A stretch of 7,418 bases of DNA from Candidatus Poribacteria bacterium (GTDB taxonomy: Bacteria; Poribacteria; WGA-4E; B28-G17), in contig QNBQ01000064.1 of assembly GCA_003645735.1 (NCBI GenBank), forward strand, positions 1 through 7,418, given 5' to 3'. Both the position numbers and the translations under genes were made by a program. The number at the start of each line of letters is the position of its first letter. Positions within the stretch are counted from its first letter, which is position 1. Below are positions 1 through 5,269 of this stretch, one piece after another. A model generated the notes under the pieces. That model did no database searches and had not been told where the DNA came from. It saw nothing but the letters and a program-made list of their open reading frames with translations.

Positions 1-10
1 ATGTTATGAT

Positions 11-32
11 AGATGTCGGGAATAAACCCGAC
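11..32. promoter_or_regulatory. Perfect 6-bp inverted repeat upstream of the HTH gene (possible operator or hairpin)
   Basis: The arms GTCGGG (15-20) and CCCGAC (27-32) are perfect complements separated by a 6-base AATAAA loop. The element abuts the Shine-Dalgarno region (about 36-43) of the helix-turn-helix gene that starts at 46. It could be a DNA operator for that gene's own product, or an RNA hairpin affecting its translation. Nearly the same 22-bp element recurs at 216-237, and single half-sites CCCGAC lie at 61-66 and 187-192. The symmetry is seen directly; the regulatory role is inferred. Confidence 0.45.
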
Positions 33-45
33 GAGAAGGTGAGCT

Positions 46-477
46 ATGCCCGGCAAGATACCCGACGGATGGATCACACCCGCCCAGGCGGCTATCCGGC
101 TGGGAGTATCCGTCGATACGGTGCGACGCTGGATCAGACAGGGCAAGTTGAAGGCGCATAAGGAGGGCGACAGATACTGGATAGATCCCGACATACTACC
201 GGCTTCCGCCGTGAAAGATGTCGGGCGGGAACCCGACTCTGAGGTGATGATACTGCGGGAGCGCGTGAGGGAGCTTGAGCGCGATAAGGCTTATTTGCAG
301 GAGCGGGTGGTGGCGTTGGAGAAGCAGCTTGAAAGGCAACAGGAGATGCTTGAATCAATGCAGCGCACGATTGAGACACTGACACACCGCGCACTGCCGT
401 CACCTGGTGGGTTGAAGAATCGAATTCGCAATCTATTCAGACGCCGGAAAGATATGGAAAACAGCGATTCCTCCTGA
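46..477 (+). CDS. MerR/excisionase-type helix-turn-helix protein with coiled coil and basic C-terminal tail
   Basis: A 143-residue likely DNA-binding protein. Residues 9-46 form a helix-turn-helix of the MerR/excisionase (HTH_17) kind: the T-P-A-Q-A-A-x-x-L-G-V-S helix-turn, then TVRRWIRQGKLKA and a short wing ending GDRYWID. Residues about 64-115 are a charged heptad-rich coiled coil, probably a dimerisation rod. A Pro/Gly linker leads to a basic tail (126-134, RIRNLFRRR). The ATG at 46 follows an AAGGTGAG ribosome site (36-43). HTH plus coiled coil plus basic tail is a common plan in small plasmid and mobile-element proteins of unknown role. It is separated from the downstream operon by 331 bases with an IS remnant. 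14 of its 19 Arg codons are CGN, the reverse of the downstream genes, so its origin may differ. The palindromes at 11-32 and 216-237 are candidate binding sites. Fold confident; function unknown. Confidence 0.85.
   Translation: MPGKIPDGWITPAQAAIRLGVSVDTVRRWIRQGKLKAHKEGDRYWIDPDILPASAVKDVGREPDSEVMILRERVRELERDKAYLQERVVALEKQLERQQEMLESMQRTIETLTHRALPSPGGLKNRIRNLFRRRKDMENSDSS
216..237. repeat. Second copy of the GTCGGG-N6-CCCGAC palindrome, inside the HTH gene
   Basis: AGAT followed by GTCGGG (220-225), a 6-base loop CGGGAA and CCCGAC (232-237) repeats the 11-32 element with the same arms, same spacing and the same leading AGAT. Only four of the 22 positions differ, all in the loop. It lies in the linker between the HTH and the coiled coil, where coding constraint should be weak. 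A further half-site in inverted orientation, CCCGACAT, is at 187-194. It is possibly a paired operator or a looping site; this is inference. Confidence 0.45.
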
Positions 478-525
478 GTTATACGCGTTCTGCCGGCTGA
501 CTCAATCGAACCTGAAGAAGGAAGC

Positions 526-639
526 TTAATCTGATCTTCCCTCCCTGAAGGGGGTGGATACTTTCCCTCTTTTGGGAGGAGGGATGAATTGTTTGATGAA
601 CTGCCATTGATGGTCTCTTGATGTGTTGTTCCTCTCAGA
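526..639 (-). pseudogene. Remnant of an IS5/IS4-type transposase N-terminus
   Basis: Read on the minus strand, this frame (37 codons, between stops at 640-642 and 526-528) contains DHQWQFIKQFIPPPKRG. This is a close match to the start of IS5-group transposases and the associated DUF4096-type domain, whose signature is roughly L-[ST]-D-x-Q-W-x-x-[IL]-x-P-x-[IL]-P-P-P-[KR]-R-x-G. No in-frame ATG precedes it, and it stops where the domain should continue, with no catalytic DDE region anywhere in the window. It is therefore a decayed end of an insertion sequence. I found no convincing terminal inverted repeats or target duplication. The surrounding 480-800 region is poorer in G and C than the flanking genes, which fits an inserted, decaying element. 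The family match is from memory of the motif, not from a search. Confidence 0.6.
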
Positions 640-730
640 TCACTCCAAACATTTTTGCAACGAGTTCTTTATGTTTCACTTCCTCCACCACTTCCTTGAC
701 AGCCTTCATTAATTGGGTTATCCTTCTCAT
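635..730 (-). CDS. Possible 31-residue minus-strand ORF next to the transposase remnant
   Basis: On the minus strand an ATG at 730-728 opens a 31-codon frame ending in TGA at 635-637. It has a GGAAGA sequence 6 bases upstream that could serve as a ribosome site. The product is a short, strongly helical, Lys/Glu/Val-rich peptide (begins MRRITQLMKAVKEVV). It sits just before the transposase remnant, in a different frame, and overlaps it by a few bases. It may be a leader ORF of the old insertion sequence, part of the same decayed transposase joined by a frameshift, or chance. I do not recognise a family. Confidence 0.25.
   Translation of the reverse strand: MRRITQLMKAVKEVVEEVKHKELVAKMFGVI
696..724 (+). 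promoter_or_regulatory. Candidate sigma70-type promoter for the operon
   Basis: A perfect -35 box TTGACA (696-701) is followed after 17 bases by TATCCT (719-724), four of six matches to TATAAT. Transcription would start near 731, giving a leader of roughly 80 bases before the ATG at 809. It lies inside the IS-remnant region, so the old element may have supplied the operon's promoter. No other gap in the operon is long enough for a conventional promoter. The prediction rests on box matches alone. Confidence 0.35.
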
Positions 731-808
731 GCTGATCTTCCAAAGGTTGGTTTTGCTTGCTTGCTAGGTTACCAGATCCCTCGGAAGATCGGCAACTACC
801 CTTCTAGA

Positions 809-1867
809 ATGAAGAGGTTTGTAACCTGCTTAAGTTTCAGCGCGGACGATGAACTTATAGCAGCTGGAACAGGCAGGGCAATATTCATCTGGGACGTTAA
901 AAGCTTAAAATGCCTCGGCTCCCTTAAAAACAGGTCAACAGTTCACAGCCTTTGCTTCACATCAAAGGGATATCTCGCTATTGGGCTCGAAGACGGGCTC
1001 GTGATAAGGGATCCCTCCTCGGGCGAGGATATCTATCCCGTGAAGAGGACGGAATCCCCCGTAAAGCTCATTATCTCCGACCCCAGAGGGGATGTGATCG
1101 CAGCTTTCGAAGCCGACGGCTCCGGATGGGTTTTCCTCTCGGATCCTCCTCGGGTGGAGAGGCTTTCATCGGGAAACCGGATCAATCCTATCATCTCCTT
1201 CTTTCACGATGAAAGCCAGGTGATAGCGGCAATCTCCTCGAATGGGGCAGTGGGATTGTGGAAGTGGAACGGAGAGCTCATCGGCGTAGCTTCTCCGGGG
1301 GAGGGAGGCCTCCAGGCTATCAGCGAGATCGATCCATCGCTTCGCAGCGAAGCGGAGATGTGGTTGAGGCTGCTAAGAGGTCGCGGGGAGGATATCAAGA
1401 TCGCGAGGGGCGGCAGGATAGCGATCGCCGAGGGGAACATCATAGAGATCCTCGACGCGGGAGGAAGGTTCATAGGAGCGGCGGAATGGGATGAAGCTAT
1501 AAGAGCCATAGCGGTGAGCAACAGAGGGGACAAACTCGCGGTGGGAACGGATGAGGTGAGGATAGGGTCAATCGAAGGACTGTTGAGATCGAGATGGTCG
1601 AGATCCTATAACGAGAGGAGGCTGCGCCACGTCTCAGCGCTCATAAGGCTGCTTGAACGCAGGATAAGATCGCTCGTGCCCTATGAACACAGCCGCCTCG
1701 CCGAGGAGCTGGGCGAGCTTAGGCGCGAAAGTCAGAGGCTGAGGAGGAAGATAGAGGAGATCGAGGAGGAGGTGAAGAGGTTGAAGAGGGAACTGGAGGC
1801 GATTTCCAGGAAACCATCTAACGACGATTCCATCTGGGGAAGGATAAAGAGAGCGTTTAGGAGGTGA
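809..1867 (+). CDS. WD40-like beta-propeller protein with C-terminal coiled coil and basic tail
   Basis: A 352-residue protein from ATG 809. Residues 3 to about 258 form repeated four-strand blades of WD40/quinoprotein-propeller type. Examples are a first blade VTCLSFSADDELIAAG ... AIFIWD, then LVIRD, VGLWKWNG and IEILDAGG strand ends; about six blades can be made out. Residues about 290-335 are a Glu/Arg/Leu-rich coiled coil. The protein ends in a basic amphipathic stretch (345-352, RIKRAFRR). Propellers usually mediate protein or ligand binding, so a scaffold or sensor role is plausible. The frame extends up to a TTG at 713, but that codon directly follows a stop, lies in the IS-remnant region and has no ribosome site. 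The first blade begins right after 809, so I prefer 809, although no good ribosome site precedes it either. Loss of an original 5' end is possible. It is followed after 4 bases by the next gene. Confidence 0.8.
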   Translation: MKRFVTCLSFSADDELIAAGTGRAIFIWDVKSLKCLGSLKNRSTVHSLCFTSKGYLAIGLEDGLVIRDPSSGEDIYPVKRTESPVKLIISDPRGDVIAAFEADGSGWVFLSDPPRVERLSSGNRINPIISFFHDESQVIAAISSNGAVGLWKWNGELIGVASPGEGGLQAISEIDPSLRSEAEMWLRLLRGRGEDIKIARGGRIAIAEGNIIEILDAGGRFIGAAEWDEAIRAIAVSNRGDKLAVGTDEVRIGSIEGLLRSRWSRSYNERRLRHVSALIRLLERRIRSLVPYEHSRLAEELGELRRESQRLRRKIEEIEEEVKRLKRELEAISRKPSNDDSIWGRIKRAFRR

Positions 1868-1871
1868 GGAG

Positions 1872-2732
1872 ATGACGGTTAGCGGAGCGATACCACAGGA
1901 ATTGATCAAAGAGATATCCACAATAAGGGGAAACATAACCGAGCTGCTCTCCTCGCTCAGGAAGCTGAACAAGTATCTGATCGACCCCGCGAACAACCTC
2001 AAAGGGATATCAACCGAGATCTCAAAGCTCGAGAGAATCCTGCCCAAGCTCAGGATCGATCGGGAGATCTCATCGGAGGTGAGCGGGCTCATAGAGAGGG
2101 TGAGGTCGAGCTATCAGGAATGGGTTGAGGAGCTGGAGGGGAAGTTGGGAGGGGAGCTTGAGGAGCTCCTAAGGGAGAAGGGGTTCTCCCTTAAAGGGCA
2201 TTACCCCGAGCTTCGCACTTCCTTCTACACGATAGAGCTCGACTTCGAAAAAGGGGAAGCCAACATATGGTTCGGCCCGAAGCAGGAGTGGATGGGGAAG
2301 GCACGGCTCAACCCCCGGGAGATCGCCAACAAGCTCTTCAAGATACACGAAGCTGTGACGGGGAGGAAGTTCGACGATGATTCCTTCCTCTCAAAGCTCA
2401 TCGACGCCTACAGGGGGACGATCCTCCGAAGGGGATTGAAAGAAGGGGAAAACGCCCCCATAATTGAGGTGCTGGCCGAGATGGCCTTCCTCATGCAGGA
2501 CAGGAAGTTCCTCACCGACCCCAGGAGGGAAAATTACAGGAGCTACGGGAGGGCGTTTTTCAGCTACGACCTCTACAGGCTGAAAACCAGGAGCAAAGAT
2601 GGAATGGAGTTGAACCTGACCGTCGCCTCCAGACGATACACGAGGAAGAGATCGGATTTCCTATGGATACCGACGGATGAAAACGGAAACGGATCTTACT
2701 TCTCACACATCAGGTTCAGGAGGGTGATGTGA
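1872..2732 (+). CDS. Coiled-coil protein of unknown function, coupled to the first ATPase gene
   Basis: A 286-residue soluble protein that I do not recognise. Residues about 8-104 are helical with heptad-like spacing, probably coiled coil. Residues about 105-180 look like a compact mixed alpha/beta domain (GHYPELRTSFYTIELDF, then IWFGPKQEW and helices). The C-terminal third is rich in Arg and aromatic residues, including RAFFSYDLYRLKTR and ASRRYTRKR, which could contact nucleic acid. No Walker, HKD, PD-(D/E)xK or membrane motif is visible. The start is firm: ATG 1872 lies 4 bases after the propeller gene's stop, behind GAGGTGAGGAG. Its stop overlaps the next gene's start as TGATG, so its amount is probably tied to that ATPase and it may be its partner. 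It could be an adaptor or recognition subunit; that is inference from position only. Confidence 0.85.
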   Translation: MTVSGAIPQELIKEISTIRGNITELLSSLRKLNKYLIDPANNLKGISTEISKLERILPKLRIDREISSEVSGLIERVRSSYQEWVEELEGKLGGELEELLREKGFSLKGHYPELRTSFYTIELDFEKGEANIWFGPKQEWMGKARLNPREIANKLFKIHEAVTGRKFDDDSFLSKLIDAYRGTILRRGLKEGENAPIIEVLAEMAFLMQDRKFLTDPRRENYRSYGRAFFSYDLYRLKTRSKDGMELNLTVASRRYTRKRSDFLWIPTDENGNGSYFSHIRFRRVM

Positions 2733-2734
2733 TG
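2718..2734 (+). promoter_or_regulatory. Ribosome binding site and TGATG stop-start junction for the first ATPase
   Basis: A consensus AGGAGG (2718-2723) lies within the end of the preceding gene, 8 bases before ATG 2732. That ATG shares one base with the upstream stop TGA (2730-2732). A GTG at 2729 in the same frame is possible with 5-base spacing, but the ATG has the better spacing and codon. The arrangement predicts translational coupling. Confidence 0.7.
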
Positions 2735-3970
2735 GGGGAGACACATCTGACCCCGGAGATCGCCAGACATATCATAGAGACGGTGGGCGGGTCCGGGATA
2801 CCGCCTGAGTATGGGTTTCAATTCTTCTCCGTCGGGCTTGAGAGCTACTTGAAAGTGATAGAGGACGAATACCTGACCTCCTATATAAGGGACGGCGGCG
2901 CCGCCTTCAAGATGGTGATCGGGATGTATGGCGGCGGCAAGACCCATTTCCTCTACTCGATCAGAGAGATAGCGTGGAAACACAACTACGTGGTTTCCTA
3001 CTTCCCCCTGAGTCCAGATCGAACCCCGTTTCATAGGCTGGATCTTGTCTACGCAGCGATAGCAGCCAACCTCATATACCCCCAGGAGCCCAGCGAGCTG
3101 ATAGGGGGATACGAGAGAGGCATAGATAGCCTGATAAAGAGGTGGTTCATGGACATGGTTCGCAGATATCGGGAGGCGGGAATACCCGATGAGAGGATGA
3201 GAAGGGAGCTGAACACTTATGTCTCAAGCCTGGGAGGCTATCAGAGCACCAGCTTTAGGAACGCTGTCAGGCACGCCTTCCTTGCGCTGCTCGACAAGAG
3301 GGATGAGGATTTCAACAACATCGTTCAGTGGTTGAAGGGGGAGGGGTATGACAGGGCGATCCACAGGAGATATGGGATACTCCAGAAAATAGATAAGAGC
3401 TCAGCCTTCCAGATGATAAGATCGCTCATCGAGTGGGTGAGGGATATAGGGTATACGGGGCTGGTGGTCCTCATGGACGAGGCGGAGAGAATCCCGAGCA
3501 TGAGCTCCAGGCAGAGGGAGAGCTTGCTCAACAACCTGAGGGAGCTCATAGACGAGTGCGGGCACACGGGGTTCAGAAACGCCATGTTCTTCTACGCCGT
3601 CCCCGACGACAGCTTCCTGGAGGGGAGGGCGCAGATCTACGAGGCTCTGAGACAGAGGCTTTCCACGGTATTCGACGAGGAGCTCAACCCCACCGGGGTG
3701 AGGATAGATCTCGAGAAAGCCGAGGTCGATCCCGTTTTAGATCTCAACCAGATAGGGATGAAGCTGGCGCGTATATATGAGACGGCATACGGCCTACGGC
3801 TCCCGAGGAGGGAGCTCGCCGAGACCGTTCTCAACATCGCCCGGGGGGCTTACAACCGTAGATACGGTGACGTGGGCTATAAAAGGCTTTTCGTGCAAAA
3901 GGTCATCCAAGGGTTCCACAAGCTCAGGACCAGCGGCGAGGCAGTCTCCGCCGAGGAGGTGGGTCTTTGA
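2732..3970 (+). CDS. P-loop ATPase of BrxC/BrxD (DUF2791)-like type, first of two
   Basis: A 412-residue ATP-binding protein. The Walker A is GMYGGGKTH at 64-72 (Lys70, Thr71). After a long helical insert of about 180 residues comes Walker B, LVVLMDEAER, at about 244-253 (Asp249, Glu250). FFYAVPDDSF (about 286-295) looks like a sensor-1 strand, and an Arg-rich YEALRQRL follows. The G-x-Y-G-x-GKTH loop, the VVSYFPLSP strand, HR...VYAAIA helix and late ARIYETAY helix are typical of the BREX-associated BrxC/BrxD ATPases as I know them. It aligns without gaps to the next gene over 48 residues from the Walker A, with 22 identities by my count. It probably acts in the cytoplasm with the downstream ATPase and helicase. 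Arg is AGR in 32 of 39 codons. It is too small for BrxC/PglY (over 1000 residues). The ATPase call is firm; the family is likely. Confidence 0.88.
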   Translation: MGETHLTPEIARHIIETVGGSGIPPEYGFQFFSVGLESYLKVIEDEYLTSYIRDGGAAFKMVIGMYGGGKTHFLYSIREIAWKHNYVVSYFPLSPDRTPFHRLDLVYAAIAANLIYPQEPSELIGGYERGIDSLIKRWFMDMVRRYREAGIPDERMRRELNTYVSSLGGYQSTSFRNAVRHAFLALLDKRDEDFNNIVQWLKGEGYDRAIHRRYGILQKIDKSSAFQMIRSLIEWVRDIGYTGLVVLMDEAERIPSMSSRQRESLLNNLRELIDECGHTGFRNAMFFYAVPDDSFLEGRAQIYEALRQRLSTVFDEELNPTGVRIDLEKAEVDPVLDLNQIGMKLARIYETAYGLRLPRRELAETVLNIARGAYNRRYGDVGYKRLFVQKVIQGFHKLRTSGEAVSAEEVGL

Positions 3971-3973
3971 GGG

Positions 3974-5269
3974 ATGGCGGACATAGTCGAACATGAAAGG
4001 TATGGCAGGGGAGTCGTGGAGAGGAGCAGGGGAGGGGGTTTTGAGCTATACGTGAGGTTCGAGGACGGGCTGAGGAGGTGGGTCAGGTTCGACGAGGTGA
4101 GGTATCTGGCGGAGGAGCTGAGCATATCAAGGCCTGGACCTCCAAGACCTGTGCTCCCCCGCAATAAGTTCAGAGCGCGCAGGATGATAGAGGCCTTCAG
4201 GATGGGGATCGTCCCCCAAGATATGGTCGAGGAGTTCACCTTCGGCAGGGAGAGGGAGATCGAGAGGATTACCAGGTGGCTGGAGGAGGGCGAAGACGGC
4301 GCGCTGCTCATAATCGGCGAATACGGCAGCGGCAAGACGCACCTGCTCGAATACACGAAACACATCGCCTTGAAGAGAGGATGGGCGGTGTCCAAGGTGG
4401 ATCTCGATCCGCAGGAGGTCTCCCTGCACAGGCCTAAAAGGGTATACGCCGAGATAGCGTCCGCCTTCAGATACAAGGAAGGGAACGATATCAAAAGTTT
4501 CAGGGATTTCATAAGATCGGTCTCGGGCAGGGGGGAGCTCAGAAACCACTGGTATTTATGCTATGAGCCGGAGGAGGACGAGGCTTTTTGGGATTGGATA
4601 GAGGGGAGGGCTGTCGAACGATCAAGAAGATATCCCACCCTTCCCGGCAAGTTCACAACCGCGAACATATACTGCAACATAATAAGCGGGATCGGCTGGG
4701 CGGCCAAGGCAATGCTCGGGCTTAAGGGGTTCCTGATCCTGTTCGACGAGGCCGAGGCGATCGAGTCCATCCTGGAGACGAGCTATCAGAGGGAGAGAAC
4801 CTTTAACTTCCTCAAAGGGCTTCTCATGCTGGCCGAGGGGGACATAAACCTCCTATACGAGGAGGTCGAGTGGGATCCCTGGAGGAGGGGGTTTTACGGG
4901 ATCGATACGGGACTGCAGTATTACGGGATGTCCCGTTATGTTCGCTTAAGTTACGCCTGGAGGATCCCCTGTTTCGTCAAGGTGATCTTCGCCTTCGCGC
5001 CCGTGGAAGCCCTGTATAAGCCACCCTTGGACGAGGTTGAAAGAGTGGAGATAGAGGATCTAAGCGGGGAGAGTCTGAGAAGCGCTTTTGAGACCATCTG
5101 CCTGATATACGCCGAGGCATACGATCACATGGAGGGAGACGCCTCGATAGAGGGGCTCTTCGAAGCGGTGACCGATTGGGAGCATGGGAGGACCAGGAGG
5201 TTCATCAAGGCCGCCGTGGAGGCGCTCGATCTCAGCAGGTTCAAGGTGAGGGAGGATGGATCAGATTAG
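3974..5269 (+). CDS. BrxD-like P-loop ATPase with N-terminal SH3/tudor-like domain
   Basis: A 431-residue ATPase. Residues 1-47 (VEHERYGRGVVERS ... LYVRFEDGLRRWVRFDEVRYL) resemble the small SH3/tudor-like fold at the UvrD/PcrA C-terminus and related polymerase- or DNA-binding modules. FGREREIERITRWL (90-103) precedes Walker A GEYGSGKTH at 115-123 (Lys121, Thr122). Walker B FLILFDEAEAI is at 253-263 (Asp258, Glu259). The C-terminal IYAEAY helix and RRFIKAAVEALD (408-419) fit BrxD-like ATPases. The gene is a paralogue of the preceding one and lies 3 bases after it. A GAGGAGGT ribosome site (3953-3960) is rather far from ATG 3974, and GAGGG sits directly before it, so the exact start is less certain. 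Its end overlaps the helicase gene by 14 bases, the same ATPase-then-helicase order as brxD-brxHI in type 2 (Pgl) and type 6 BREX loci. The exact family needs a profile search. Confidence 0.87.
   Translation: MADIVEHERYGRGVVERSRGGGFELYVRFEDGLRRWVRFDEVRYLAEELSISRPGPPRPVLPRNKFRARRMIEAFRMGIVPQDMVEEFTFGREREIERITRWLEEGEDGALLIIGEYGSGKTHLLEYTKHIALKRGWAVSKVDLDPQEVSLHRPKRVYAEIASAFRYKEGNDIKSFRDFIRSVSGRGELRNHWYLCYEPEEDEAFWDWIEGRAVERSRRYPTLPGKFTTANIYCNIISGIGWAAKAMLGLKGFLILFDEAEAIESILETSYQRERTFNFLKGLLMLAEGDINLLYEEVEWDPWRRGFYGIDTGLQYYGMSRYVRLSYAWRIPCFVKVIFAFAPVEALYKPPLDEVERVEIEDLSGESLRSAFETICLIYAEAYDHMEGDASIEGLFEAVTDWEHGRTRRFIKAAVEALDLSRFKVREDGSD

Larger units (their letters stand above)
531..741. repeat. 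10-bp direct repeat CTGATCTTCC flanking the IS-remnant region
   Basis: CTGATCTTCC occurs exactly at 531-540 and again at 732-741, about 200 bases apart. The copies bracket the transposase remnant and the small minus-strand ORF. One copy overlaps the last codons of the transposase fragment; the other overlaps the ribosome-site region of the small ORF. It could mark an internal deletion between short repeats or an old insertion boundary. By rough reckoning a repeat of this size in a 300-base region arises by chance a few per cent of the time, so it is suggestive only. Confidence 0.3.

Noticed and set aside
134..403. 89-codon minus-strand open frame opposite the HTH gene
   Set aside because: Ala/Pro/Ser-rich shadow of a clearly real HTH and coiled-coil gene.
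538..583. Possible terminator hairpins (CCCTCC...GGGGG, CCCTC...GAGGG)
   Set aside because: The stems are short and imperfect with no U-tract after them, and they coincide with the transposase remnant's coding sequence, whose PPPKRG codons explain the G/C runs.
713..808. Using TTG 713 as the start of the propeller gene
   Set aside because: It directly follows an in-frame stop, has no ribosome site, lies within the IS-remnant region, and the peptide it adds does not look like a propeller blade. It is kept only as an alternative.
1634..2092. 152-codon minus-strand open frame
   Set aside because: Antisense shadow across the end of the propeller gene and start of the coiled-coil gene; low-complexity Ser/Leu/Pro content.
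3877..4512. 211-codon open frame on the minus strand
   Set aside because: It lies antisense to the two ATPase genes, is Ser/Leu/Pro-rich as expected for a shadow frame of AGG/GAG-rich DNA, and shows no motif or ribosome site.
2732..5269. Calling either ATPase BrxC/PglY
   Set aside because: BrxC and PglY exceed 1000 residues; both proteins here are near 410-430, nearer BrxD.
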